Part shown: piece by piece, positions 17,694-26,900 of the stretch | How the letters are laid out: each line of letters begins with the position of its first letter | How positions within the stretch are numbered: position 1 is the stretch's first letter | Assembly (NCBI RefSeq): GCF_003667315.2 | Contig: NZ_RCTZ02000011.1 | Location: 62,001 to 126,000, forward strand | Origin: Tropicibacter alexandrii | GTDB lineage: Bacteria; Pseudomonadota; Alphaproteobacteria; Rhodobacterales; Rhodobacteraceae | Length of the DNA stretch: 64,000 nt | Direction: 5' to 3' | The notes under the pieces: generated by a model | Database searches by the model: none | What the model saw: only the letters and a program-made list of their open reading frames with translations | Told to the model about the DNA's origin: nothing | Translations under genes and position numbers: made by a program

Positions 17694-18075
17694 CCCGCGC
17701 CCATTGCTGGGACGAGCAGATCAGACCACCGGCGACGCAGCCCTGCAATTTCACCGAATTGCCGTTCAGGGTCATCTTGCCCAGATAGACCTTGTTGTTG
17801 GACGGGCGCCAGACCTTGCCCTCGTATTTGCCGCCGCCCTGCGGGGCCATGTCGATGACGATCTGCTTGCCCTTGTTTTCCGAGTTGTACTCGGCACCGG
17901 AGGCCTCGTAGGTCTTGGAAATCACGCCGCACAGCTTCGCGCCACACGGCGCGATGGTCACATGCGCGAACTTGCCGTCATCGGGTTGCGTCTTCCAGAC
18001 GCCCTCCAGCGGGTCGGCTTGGGCCGCTGCCGCCGTGAGCATCAGGATTCCTGCAATTGCCAAGTGTTTCATCAT
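17686..18075 (-). CDS. Exported DUF2147 protein
   Basis: The product has 129 residues with a signal peptide (MMKHLAIAGILMLTAAAAQA). The mature part carries the DUF2147 pattern: DPLEGVWKTQPDDGKFAHV, CGAKLCGVI, then YEGKVWRPSNNKVYLGKMTL and a conserved Cys pair. The start could be either of two adjacent ATGs; a GGGAGGAG lies just upstream. It is convergent with the PP-loop ATPase gene and divergent from hisA. A periplasmic role of unknown nature is likely. Confidence 0.85.
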   Translation of the reverse strand: MMKHLAIAGILMLTAAAAQADPLEGVWKTQPDDGKFAHVTIAPCGAKLCGVISKTYEASGAEYNSENKGKQIVIDMAPQGGGKYEGKVWRPSNNKVYLGKMTLNGNSVKLQGCVAGGLICSSQQWARVN

Positions 18076-18206
18076 CGCTCCTCCCTTGATGATCCTGCCA
18101 GCTTGACGCGCAGGTCACCCGTCGTTCAAGCATGACGCGAGGTCGCCTTGCGTGTATCGTCGCGTCATACTAAATGGCGGCAAGGCTATGTAAGGGCAGC
18201 GAAATC

Positions 18207-18929
18207 ATGATCCTCTATCCGGCAATCGACCTGAAGGACGGCAAGGCCGTGCGGCTCTTGCGTGGCGACATGGACAAGGCCACCGTGTTCAACGACGACC
18301 CCGCCGCGCAGGCGCTTGAATTCGTCGCCAAGGGCTGTGAGTGGCTGCATCTGGTGGATCTGAACGGCGCTTTTGCCGGTGAGCCGGTCAATGGCGCGGC
18401 GGTCGAGGCGATCCTGTCACAGACACAGACCCCCGCCCAACTGGGCGGCGGCATCCGCGACATGAAGACGATCGAGACTTGGCTGTCCAAAGGGCTGGCA
18501 CGGGTGATCCTTGGGACGGTGGCAGTGGAAAACCCCGCACTGGTGCGCGAAGCTGCGACCGCCTTTCCGGGCAAGATCGCCGTGGGGATCGACGCCAAGG
18601 ACGGCAAGGTCGCGACCAAGGGCTGGGCGAACGTGACGGACGTTGAGGCGGTGGAGCTCGCGCGCAGCTATGAGGATGCGGGCGTCTGCGCGATCATTTA
18701 TACCGACATCAATCGCGACGGGGCGATGCAGGGACCCAACGTCGAGGCGACCGCCGCGCTGGCGCGCGCCGTGACGATCCCGGTGATCGCCTCGGGTGGA
18801 GTGTCCTCGCTGAAGGACCTGCGCGCCCTGCGCGATTGCGGCGCCTCGCTGAACGGGGCGATTTCGGGGCGGGCGCTGTATGACGGGGCGATCGACCTGA
18901 AAGAGGCGCTCGATGTGTTGAAGGGGTGA
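18207..18929 (+). CDS. hisA: ProFAR isomerase (histidine biosynthesis)
   Basis: This 240-residue TIM-barrel isomerase acts at the fourth step of histidine synthesis. The N-terminal [17 protein letters not shown] carries the catalytic Asp8. GGGIRD, the phosphate-binding [12 protein letters not shown] and [11 protein letters not shown] are also present. ATG 18207 has AAGGG upstream and matches the family start; 11 upstream codons are not needed. hisF and hisE, which usually follow hisA in this group, are absent here. A block of palindromes starts at the base after the stop. Confidence 0.97.
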   Translation: MILYPAIDLKDGKAVRLLRGDMDKATVFNDDPAAQALEFVAKGCEWLHLVDLNGAFAGEPVNGAAVEAILSQTQTPAQLGGGIRDMKTIETWLSKGLARVILGTVAVENPALVREAATAFPGKIAVGIDAKDGKVATKGWANVTDVEAVELARSYEDAGVCAIIYTDINRDGAMQGPNVEATAALARAVTIPVIASGGVSSLKDLRALRDCGASLNGAISGRALYDGAIDLKEALDVLKG

Positions 18930-19024
18930 CAAGGCCGTTCGAACGGCCTTGGACCAAGCGCCTTCGAAGGCGCTTGCAACGCGTCTTGCAAGACGCGTGA
19001 TCCAAGGCGCTTCGAAGCGCCTTG
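18930..19024. repeat. Block of four palindromes (copy 1, order A-B-C-D)
   Basis: Four consecutive 20-22-base palindromes occur here: A CAAGGCCGTTC/GAACGGCCTTG (18930-18951), B CAAGCGCCTTC/GAAGGCGCTTG (18955-18976), C ACGCGTCTTG/CAAGACGCGT (18979-18998) and D CAAGGCGCTTC/GAAGCGCCTTG (19003-19024). The block starts right after hisA and ends ten bases before the convergent TPP-enzyme gene stop. A near-identical block in the opposite orientation lies at 24364-24458. Confidence 0.95.
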
Positions 19025-19033
19025 CTGCCCCAC

Positions 19034-20605
19034 CTAGCTCAGCCCGCGCGCCATGCGGATCAGCGTCGGCACGGGGGCGTGAAAGGCCTCTGCGACGGCA
19101 TCCTTCAACTCGACCGATGTGCCCGGCTGGGCAGCGCGCGCGCCATAAGCCTTTGCAAGCGCGATGAAGTCGGGGTTGCGCGCAACCACCGCGTTGGGTG
19201 CGATCTGGGCGCCCACCATGGCATCCCGGATTTCCCCAAGTTCCGAATTATCCCAGACAAGGATCGGCAGGCTCAGCCCCAGTTCGACGGCGGTGCCCAA
19301 TTCGGGCAGCGTGTATTGCAGGCCGTAGTCACCGGCAATCGCCACCGTCGGCAGACCGGGGCGCGCAACACTGCCCCCGATCGCGGCGGGCAGCGCATAG
19401 CCCAGCGTGCCAAATCCCGAAGGGTGATGCCACGCGGCACCCTGCGGCAGGTCCCACAATTCCAATGCCGCGTAGGCGAACTGGGTCATGTCGGAAAAGA
19501 TCATCGCATCCTCGGGCATCACCGCCTGCAAGGCGGCAATGACCGAGGCCAGACCCGGGCGTTCCGCTGCAATCTCGGCGCGCCAGCGCACCTTGGTGGC
19601 CGCCACCTCGGTCGCGTCCCAGCAGGGCGCGCGGTCCTCGGTCCGCGCCGGGATCGCCACGGCCATGGCGCGCAGCAGCGCGCCGGCATCGCCCTGCACG
19701 CCCTCGCCCGTCAGCAGCTCGGGGTCGATATCGACCCGGATCATCCGACCGTCATATCCCAGATCGGCGCGCCACAGGTCCACCTCGGTCAGTTCACAGC
19801 CCAGCGCGACCACGAGGTCGGCCTCATTCACCACGCGCTGCGCGTCGGGCCGCGCCAGCATGGCACCGAAATGCAGCGGCGTGTCAGCGGGCACCAGCCC
19901 GCGTCCGGCAAAGGTGGTGAAGCTCGCCGCGCCGGTCATGCGCAGCAGGTCCGGAATCACCGCTGCCCCGCCGCGCGCGCCCCCTCCGAAGATGAACAGC
20001 GGCCGCTCTGCGGCCAGCACCGCCTCGACCACCCGCGTCATCCCGGCAAAGCCGACCTCGGGCAATCCCGGCGCGGCGCGCGGCGCGGGTGCGGGCTCGG
20101 CCAAGGCACCAAGGGCCGTGATCGGCAGGTGAATGGCCTTCGGACGGGCGCGCCGTGTGGCGAACTCTGTCAAGGCCCGGTCGATCAAGCCATAGGCCGC
20201 AGAAGGCGTGCGCGCCTCTTCGGACCAGTCGCAAACCGCGCGCCCCGCCCCGACCTGATCCAACATCTGGTGCAACTGCCCGCGCCGATGCGCGGTCTCG
20301 TCCAGACACGAGGCCAGCGCAAGGACCGGCACGCTGTCCGAATAGGCCTGCCCCAGTGCCGTCGTGGCGTTCAGGAACCCCGGACCCGTGATCAGGTAGC
20401 ACAGCCCGGGCCGCCCGCTGGCCCGCGCATAGCCATCCGCCATGAAGCCGGCCCCCTGTTCGTGACGCGCCAGAACGTGCCGGATGCCCGCCTCTTCGAT
20501 GCCGCGATACATCTCGATGTTATGCACGCCGGGGATGCCAAAGATCACCTCCACCCCGCGCGCCTTCAGCGCATGCGAAATCTGCGCCCCCAATGGTCTT
20601 TGCAT
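19034..20605 (-). CDS. Thiamine-pyrophosphate-dependent enzyme, acetolactate synthase / 2-oxo-acid decarboxylase family
   Basis: The protein has 523 residues with the three-domain layout of the acetolactate synthase family. The Pyr domain carries catalytic Glu49 in LARHEQGAGFMADGYAR. The central domain has LFIFGGGARGGA. The PP domain has a diphosphate motif GDYGLQYTLPEL ending in VWDN, so the usual GDG reads GDY. The C-terminal part (PILVWDNSELGEIRDAM) recalls 5-guanidino-2-oxopentanoate decarboxylase (AruI) relatives. The exact substrate is not decided by sequence. It starts one base after the trkH stop, so the two are one operon. Confidence 0.82.
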   Translation of the reverse strand: MQRPLGAQISHALKARGVEVIFGIPGVHNIEMYRGIEEAGIRHVLARHEQGAGFMADGYARASGRPGLCYLITGPGFLNATTALGQAYSDSVPVLALASCLDETAHRRGQLHQMLDQVGAGRAVCDWSEEARTPSAAYGLIDRALTEFATRRARPKAIHLPITALGALAEPAPAPRAAPGLPEVGFAGMTRVVEAVLAAERPLFIFGGGARGGAAVIPDLLRMTGAASFTTFAGRGLVPADTPLHFGAMLARPDAQRVVNEADLVVALGCELTEVDLWRADLGYDGRMIRVDIDPELLTGEGVQGDAGALLRAMAVAIPARTEDRAPCWDATEVAATKVRWRAEIAAERPGLASVIAALQAVMPEDAMIFSDMTQFAYAALELWDLPQGAAWHHPSGFGTLGYALPAAIGGSVARPGLPTVAIAGDYGLQYTLPELGTAVELGLSLPILVWDNSELGEIRDAMVGAQIAPNAVVARNPDFIALAKAYGARAAQPGTSVELKDAVAEAFHAPVPTLIRMARGLS

Positions 20606-20606
20606 C

Positions 20607-22055
20607 TTATCCCCTCCAGAATCGGACCGTGAACAGGGTCAACACGACCAGCAATTCCAGCCGCCCCAGCAGCATGGCAAAGCTCAGGATCCACTTGGCC
20701 GTGTCGTTCAACCCGGCGAAATTGCCTGCCGGGCCGATCTTGTCGCCGAGGCCCGGACCGACATTGGCAATCGCCGTCGCCGCACCCGAGATGGACGTTA
20801 CGAAGTCGAGCCCCGTCAGGCTAAGCGCCACCGCGATCACCCCCAGCGACACCACGAAGAACACGAAGAAGGACTGGACCGAGGACATGACCTCATCGGT
20901 GACGGGGCGGCCGTCGAAACGCGGAATGAACACGCCATGCGGCGTGTAGATGCGCTTCAACTGGACCCGGATCGAGGAAAACAGGATCTGGTATCGGAAG
21001 ATCTTGACCGAACAGGCGGTCGAGCCCGCGCAGCCGCCGATCAGGCCGATGAAGAAGAACATGGCGATCAGGAACGGCCCCCACAGCATGTAGTCGACCG
21101 AGGCATAGCCCGTCCCCGAGATGATCGAGGTGATGTTGAACAGCGCCTCGCGCACCGCCTGTTCCGGATGGTGCGGAAAGATCCACGTCAAGGTAAAGGA
21201 GGTCATCACCACCAAGACGGTGATCGTCCCCACGAAGGCCCAGATCTGGCTGTCTTGAAAGAACGCCCGGCGATTGCCGTTCACGATCTGAACGTAGCGG
21301 ACGAAGGGCAGTGCCGCGAGGATCATGAAGACCGAGGCGACATATTCGGCAGGCCCCTGAAAGGTGCCGAAGGACGCATCGTAATTGGCAAAACCGCCGG
21401 TCGAGATCGTCGTCATGGCATGCACCGTGGCATCGAACGGGTTCATGCCCGTCAGGATGTAGGCCCCGGCACATGCCAGCGTCAAAGAGACGTAGATCGT
21501 TGAAATCGAAGAGGATATCTGGGTGGCGCGAGGCAGGATCTTGCCCATCGTCTCGAAGCTTTCCGAGCGGAAGACCTGCATCCCCCCGACCCGCAATTCC
21601 GGCAGGAACACCATGGCCACGACAATGATACCGATCCCGCCCAGCCATTGCAGCAGACCGCGCCACAACAACAGGCCCTTGGGCAGATCGTCCAACCCCG
21701 ACAACACCGTCGATCCGGTTGTCGTCAGGCCCGACATGGCCTCGAAGTACGCATCGGTATAGCTGCTGGCGGTCTCTCCCAGAACGAAGGGCAGCGCGCC
21801 GAAGACGGGCAGCGCCGCCCAGACGCCGGTGGTCAGCAAGAAGGTCTGCTGCAGCGTCAGGCCTTCCTTGACGGCGTTGGAACAGGCCAGCGCGATCAAC
21901 CCGCCCGTGAGGATGGTGATCATCGCGCTTTCGAGGAAGACAGGCCATTCGCCCCGCCCCTCGGCCAGGTCCACAAGCAGCGGCAAAAGCATGGTTGCGC
22001 CGAGGCAGGCCACCAGCAGGCCGATCACGTAGGCGACGGGTCGGATGTCGAACAT
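20607..22055 (-). CDS. trkH: TrkH-family potassium uptake membrane subunit
   Basis: The product has 482 residues with about ten hydrophobic segments and the repeated pore-loop motifs of Trk/Ktr channels (EAMSGLTTTGSTVL, AMTTISTGGFANYD, SIISGTGYASVDY and SGAATAIANVGPG). It forms the potassium-conducting subunit that pairs with TrkA. trkA is not in the window. The start at 22055 (MFDIRPVAYVIG) was chosen by family; the 16 upstream codons look non-coding. The TPP-enzyme gene follows after one base. Confidence 0.93.
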   Translation of the reverse strand: MFDIRPVAYVIGLLVACLGATMLLPLLVDLAEGRGEWPVFLESAMITILTGGLIALACSNAVKEGLTLQQTFLLTTGVWAALPVFGALPFVLGETASSYTDAYFEAMSGLTTTGSTVLSGLDDLPKGLLLWRGLLQWLGGIGIIVVAMVFLPELRVGGMQVFRSESFETMGKILPRATQISSSISTIYVSLTLACAGAYILTGMNPFDATVHAMTTISTGGFANYDASFGTFQGPAEYVASVFMILAALPFVRYVQIVNGNRRAFFQDSQIWAFVGTITVLVVMTSFTLTWIFPHHPEQAVREALFNITSIISGTGYASVDYMLWGPFLIAMFFFIGLIGGCAGSTACSVKIFRYQILFSSIRVQLKRIYTPHGVFIPRFDGRPVTDEVMSSVQSFFVFFVVSLGVIAVALSLTGLDFVTSISGAATAIANVGPGLGDKIGPAGNFAGLNDTAKWILSFAMLLGRLELLVVLTLFTVRFWRG

Positions 22056-22149
22056 GGCCAAAGCCTTGGCGGCGGCGCATGGGGAAGTCAAGCGACCACG
22101 CACCCGGTCGCTGCGGCAGGGCGCACAAGGGCGCCCCGCCCTGCCCGCA

Positions 22150-22689
22150 TCAGCGGAACATCACCATGCCACTGCCTTCGAGACGGTTGGCACCGGTGGC
22201 GCGCAACCCGGCAACCCGGGCGCCCATGGTGTCGTAGAACACCACTTCGTTGCCGACGAGGTTCCACTTCGACGTGCCGAACATGGTGTCCGAGAAACAG
22301 CCCATCGGCGACATCGACCGGAAATTCCCGAACTGCTGCGTGCGCAGGGTGACCGAGCAGGTCTTGCCATCGGCCTGTTGCAGCTTCCAGACACCGGCGT
22401 AATCCTCGGCGGTGTTGGCGCTGGCGGCGGCACCACCGAACAGCGCACTCACCAGCGCGCCGGAATCCACGGACAGGCTGGCGCTTTTCTTGGTGGTCTT
22501 GACGGTCCCGTCGGACAGGACCTCTGTCTTGGTGATCTCGGACGATTTGCCGATCGTCTGATTGCCCGAGGGCTGGATGACCGGCTTGGGCGCAGGCTGC
22601 ATCGGCGGGGTGGAATCGGTCTGGCAGGCGGTCAGGAACAGAACGGCGGCGATGAAAGACACCGTCCGTGTGGTCGTGCAGAAAGGCAT
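22150..22689 (-). CDS. Lipoprotein with protease-inhibitor (Inh/AprI) domain
   Basis: The product has 179 residues. A lipobox LFLTAC places the lipid-anchored Cys at residue 22. The C-terminal 85 residues (AEDYAGVWKLQQADGKTCSV, then FRSMSPMGCFSD, GNEVVFYD and GARVAGLRATGANRLEG) match the Inh/AprI beta-barrel that inhibits secreted metalloproteases. The middle is Ser/Thr/Lys-rich. A protective role in the periplasm is inferred from the family. No protease gene is adjacent. Confidence 0.85.
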   Translation of the reverse strand: MPFCTTTRTVSFIAAVLFLTACQTDSTPPMQPAPKPVIQPSGNQTIGKSSEITKTEVLSDGTVKTTKKSASLSVDSGALVSALFGGAAASANTAEDYAGVWKLQQADGKTCSVTLRTQQFGNFRSMSPMGCFSDTMFGTSKWNLVGNEVVFYDTMGARVAGLRATGANRLEGSGMVMFR

Positions 22690-22754
22690 AGAAAAATTTT
22701 CCTGTGGTTTGATCCTTCAAGTGTTAATAGTGCTAAAAAAATTGTTCCGTTCGG

Positions 22755-22991
22755 TCAAGAATTTGAGGGCCCGACAAACAAATCCCTGAATACATACGGA
22801 AGAATATCGTCGCGCCGCAGCCCCATCGCGGCGAGATCCGCGTCGCTGGCCGCTTCGAGCGCGATGATCTCGCGCAATCGAGCGCGGCGCAGGCGCCCGG
22901 GATTGTAGCCAAATCCCCGGCTTGTAAAGAAATGGTCGATCTTGGCGTTCAGGGACGTGTGCCCCATCGAGAGTTGGACATTGTCGCGCAT
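22755..22991 (-). CDS. Small DUF1127 protein
   Basis: The product has 78 residues. The C-terminal part RRARLREIIALEAASDADLA followed by MGLRRDDI matches DUF1127 (YjiS-like), an Arg-rich helix family tied to RNA binding in other alphaproteobacteria. ATG 22991 has AAGGAAGG nine bases upstream. An open frame extends 13 codons further without support. Phosphate, polyamine or RNA-turnover roles reported for relatives cannot be assigned here. Confidence 0.75.
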   Translation of the reverse strand: MRDNVQLSMGHTSLNAKIDHFFTSRGFGYNPGRLRRARLREIIALEAASDADLAAMGLRRDDILPYVFRDLFVGPSNS

Positions 22992-23070
22992 TTCGGAAAC
23001 CTTCCTTTCGGAGCGTCGGTTTCCTCCCATCCCGAGCAGCCTAGCACGGTTCCGGTGAACCAGACGTGAA

Positions 23071-23100
23071 AGCCCGCCTTGACGCTTGGTCAGGCGGGCT
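23071..23100 (-). terminator. Terminator downstream of folE2
   Basis: AGCCCGCC (23071-23078) pairs with GGCGGGCT (23093-23100), extended by a TGAC/GTCA pairing with one bulge. On the minus strand a short TTT follows. It lies 31 bases past the folE2 stop. Confidence 0.65.
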
Positions 23101-23130
23101 CACATCCGTGTCAGTGCTGAAAGATCAGGC

Positions 23131-24231
<1,101 letters not shown>

Positions 24232-24270
24232 GGGAAGGCTCCCTGACCCGTTTGTCACCCTGATACATAG

Positions 24271-24291
24271 GGAAACCGCGACGCGATTTCC
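24271..24291. promoter_or_regulatory. Palindrome upstream of folE2
   Basis: GGAAACCGCG-A-CGCGATTTCC pairs 9 of 10 bases. It lies 40-60 bases before the folE2 start, where an operator would be. It does not look like the AT-rich Zur box known in other groups. Its role is a guess from position. Confidence 0.4.
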
Positions 24292-24363
24292 ATTGTCGTA
24301 TCTTTCTACGCAGGAAACGACAAACCGGATCAAATATTTACGGCCGCTCGCCCCCTGCGGTGG

Positions 24364-24458
24364 CAAGGCGCTTCGAAGCGCCTTGGATCACGCGTCTTGC
24401 AAGACGCGTCACAAGCGCCTTGCAAGGCGCTTGTCCCAAGGCCGTTCGAACGGCCTTG
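24364..24458. repeat. Block of four palindromes (copy 2, order D-C-B-A)
   Basis: The same four palindromes as at 18930-19024 appear in reverse order: D 24364-24385, C 24390-24409, B 24412-24433 (centre CTTGCAAG in place of CTTCGAAG) and A 24437-24458. This copy is the inverted version of the first. It ends four bases before the metZ stop and probably acts as its terminator. Confidence 0.95.
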
Positions 24459-24462
24459 CGCC

Positions 24463-25638
24463 CTACACCGCGTCCAGCGCCTGCAGCAGGTCGTCGATCA
24501 GGTCTTGCGGCTCCTCGATCCCCACCGAGAACCGGATCCAGCCGTCGGATATCCCAAGGCTGGCGCGTTGCTCGGGCTTCAGGCGCTGATGCGTCGTGGT
24601 CGCGGGATGGGTCGCAATGGACTTCGCATCGCCAAGGTTGTTCGAGATCACCGCGATCTCAAGCCCGTTCAGGAACCGGAAGGCCGCCTCCTTGCCGCCC
24701 TTGACCTCCAACGCCACCATGGTGCCGCCCGCGCCCAGCTGGCGCATCGCCAGATCATGCTGGGGATGCGAGACCAGCCCCGGATAGACCACCTGCGACA
24801 GCTTCGGATGCCCCTCCAGCGCCTCGGCGATCGCCAACGCGCCTGCGGTCTGCGCCCGCACCCGCAGGCCAACCGTTTCCAGCCCCTTGAGCTGAACCCA
24901 TGCGTTGAACGGGCTCATCGAGCCGCCCGTATGCTTCATGTACGGTTCGACCACACCGCGGATATGCTCGCGCGTGCCAAGGATCACCCCGCCCAGACAC
25001 CGCCCCTGCCCGTCCACATGCTTGGTCGTGGAATAGACAACGATATCAGCGCCCTGCTCGACGGCCTTCGAGTAGACCGGCGTGGAAAACACGTTGTCCA
25101 CCACCACCTTTGCGCCGACCGCGTGGGCGATCTCGGCAACGCTTTCGATATCGACCAGTTCAAGCGTCGGGTTCGACATGCTTTCGAAGAACACCGCCTT
25201 GGTGTCCGCCCGCACGGCCTTGCGCCACTGGTCCAGATCCTCGCCATCGACAAAGGTCACCTCGACGCCGTAGCGGGTCAGAACCTCTTCCAGAATATAC
25301 AGGCACGACCCGAACAGCGCCCGCGCCGACACGATGTGATCGCCCGCCCGCAGCATCGACACCAGCGCGCCGTTGACCGCCGCCATGCCGGAGGCGCAGG
25401 CAAACCCGTCCTCCGTGCCTTCGAGCAGCGCCATGCGCTCCTCGAACATGGCGACCGTGGGGTTGCCGTAGCGGGCGTAAATGTATTCGTCCGGGCCCGT
25501 CTTGACGAAACGCTGCTCCGCCGCCTCGGCCGTGTCGTAAACGAACCCTTGGGTCAGGAAAAGCGCCTCGGACACCTCGTTCCACTGGCTCCGCTTGGTG
25601 CCGCCATGCACGAGATTGGTTTGCTTCGAACGCGTCAT
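24463..25638 (-). CDS. metZ: O-succinylhomoserine sulfhydrylase
   Basis: This 391-residue PLP enzyme makes homocysteine directly from O-succinylhomoserine and sulfide in methionine synthesis. The Cys/Met-metabolism fold motifs are YARYGNPTVAMFEERMALLEG and the PLP lysine Lys206 in VYSTTKHVDGQGR. DNVFSTPVY and the C-terminal SVGIEEPQDLIDDL are typical of the MetZ branch. ATG 25638 has AAGGA nine bases upstream. A SAM-II type riboswitch lies just upstream, which supports a role in methionine synthesis over cystathionine lyase or synthase activity. Confidence 0.96.
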   Translation of the reverse strand: MTRSKQTNLVHGGTKRSQWNEVSEALFLTQGFVYDTAEAAEQRFVKTGPDEYIYARYGNPTVAMFEERMALLEGTEDGFACASGMAAVNGALVSMLRAGDHIVSARALFGSCLYILEEVLTRYGVEVTFVDGEDLDQWRKAVRADTKAVFFESMSNPTLELVDIESVAEIAHAVGAKVVVDNVFSTPVYSKAVEQGADIVVYSTTKHVDGQGRCLGGVILGTREHIRGVVEPYMKHTGGSMSPFNAWVQLKGLETVGLRVRAQTAGALAIAEALEGHPKLSQVVYPGLVSHPQHDLAMRQLGAGGTMVALEVKGGKEAAFRFLNGLEIAVISNNLGDAKSIATHPATTTHQRLKPEQRASLGISDGWIRFSVGIEEPQDLIDDLLQALDAV

Positions 25639-25700
25639 GTTGATGTCCTTCCAACAAAAAAGCCCCGATCGCGGCCAAGCGAAAGGGACCTTTCGTCTGA

Positions 25701-25766
25701 CCTCTTTAGCGGTTTTTCTCGGGTCTTGCCCAAGGTGGCCCGCAATCCGGTAACAAATCGCCACGA
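25701..25766 (-). ncRNA. SAM-II riboswitch upstream of metZ
   Basis: On the minus strand the leader has the SAM-II core. Stem GTGGC/GCCAC encloses GATTTG, TTACCGGATTGCGG. GCGG, just before the second stem strand, pairs with CCGC in ACCGCTAAAGAGG to make the H-type pseudoknot. The invariant GATTT and GCTAAA elements are present. Between stem and pseudoknot an extra small hairpin (GGG-caaga-CCC) is inserted. It ends 62 bases before metZ. S-adenosylmethionine would be expected to switch metZ expression off. Confidence 0.82.
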
Positions 25767-25886
25767 ACAGCCAATTACGCCTGTTAAGCGTGCATTGCAA
25801 GACCGTCACGCGGCGGTAACAAAGCCTTCACCAAAGCTTTGCAGCCTGTCGCTATCCCATTCCCGAGGATGTTCCCGGATTGCGCC

Positions 25887-26801
25887 ATGCCCCTGCTACG
25901 GATCACCTGCGATGACCAAGGACCCCGCCTGCACGGAACGGCGGCCCTGATCCCGGCCCTGCGGCACGGGCTTGCGGCCGATCCCGGCCCGGTCACCGTC
26001 ATGATCCATGGCTTCCGCTATGCGCCCGGTCACATGATCAGCTGCCCGCATCGCAGCCTGTTGGCTGCAGGCCCGGTCTCATCGGCGCGCATCCGGTCAT
26101 GGCCGCGTCGCCTTGGCCTGCGGGGCCAACATGGCGAAGGTCTGGGTCTGGCCTTTGGCTGGAATGCGCGCGGCACGATCTGGCAGGCCCATGCCCGCGC
26201 GGCCCATGCCGGGCGCGGCCTCGCCGCGCTGGTCGACTTGATCCATCGGATCGACCCCGCACGCCCGGTGAACGTCGTGGCGCATTCGCTGGGCGCGCGC
26301 GTGGCCCTGCGCGCTCTGGCGCTGGATGCGCCTGTCAGCCGCATGGTCCTGCTGGCCGGGGCCGAGTTCGCCTCGACCACCCGCGCGGCCCTGAGAACAC
26401 AGGCTGGCCAACAGGCACAGGTCCTCAACGTCACAAGCCGCGAAAACGACCTGTTCGACTTTGCCATGGAATGCCTCGTGCGCCCACCCGAGGCCGGGGA
26501 CCGGATGTTGGGGCATGGGCAACTGGGCCTGCCGAATGTCGCCACGCTGCAATTGGATCATACCGAGACACTGGCCCGCCTGCGAAAGGCTGGCTTTCCG
26601 ATTGCCGAGCCGACGCGCCGCGTCTGCCATTGGTCGCCCTACCTGCGGGCGGGGGTCTTTCCGCTCTATCGCGCGGTTTTGTCGGGGTCGCTCAGCCTGC
26701 CGCACCTGCGCGCCCTTCTACCCGAAGAGCCCTCGCCCCGCTGGTCGCGCCTGTTGCCGCCGCGCCCGCGCGCGCCATTGCCTGCCTTGCCTGCACGCTG
26801 A
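25887..26801 (+). CDS. Alpha/beta hydrolase (DUF900-like)
   Basis: The product has 304 residues. An alpha/beta-hydrolase core is visible: VTVMIHGFRYAPG (oxyanion loop), then nucleophile Ser134 in VNVVAHSLGARVALRAL. A possible acid/His pair follows later (LDHTETLA region). The pattern is close to the DUF900 group of esterase-like proteins. Upstream in-frame ATGs at 25839 and 25869 are alternatives; the chosen start begins a conserved-looking MPLLRITCDD. No signal peptide is seen. The substrate is unknown. It is divergent from metZ and its riboswitch. Confidence 0.8.
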   Translation: MPLLRITCDDQGPRLHGTAALIPALRHGLAADPGPVTVMIHGFRYAPGHMISCPHRSLLAAGPVSSARIRSWPRRLGLRGQHGEGLGLAFGWNARGTIWQAHARAAHAGRGLAALVDLIHRIDPARPVNVVAHSLGARVALRALALDAPVSRMVLLAGAEFASTTRAALRTQAGQQAQVLNVTSRENDLFDFAMECLVRPPEAGDRMLGHGQLGLPNVATLQLDHTETLARLRKAGFPIAEPTRRVCHWSPYLRAGVFPLYRAVLSGSLSLPHLRALLPEEPSPRWSRLLPPRPRAPLPALPAR

Positions 26802-26900
26802 CCGCAAGTTGTCGGATTTTCTCACAAATCCGACAGCCCATGTTGCGTTTCTTTACCGTTGCACCGCATCATGGGAGCAAGGCAAATCAGGGCGCAACGC

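Noticed and set aside
25701-25766. SAM/SAH-type riboswitch as the metZ leader
   Set aside because: The GATTT, GCGG/CCGC pseudoknot and GCTAAA elements fit SAM-II better; SAM/SAH elements are usually found before metK.
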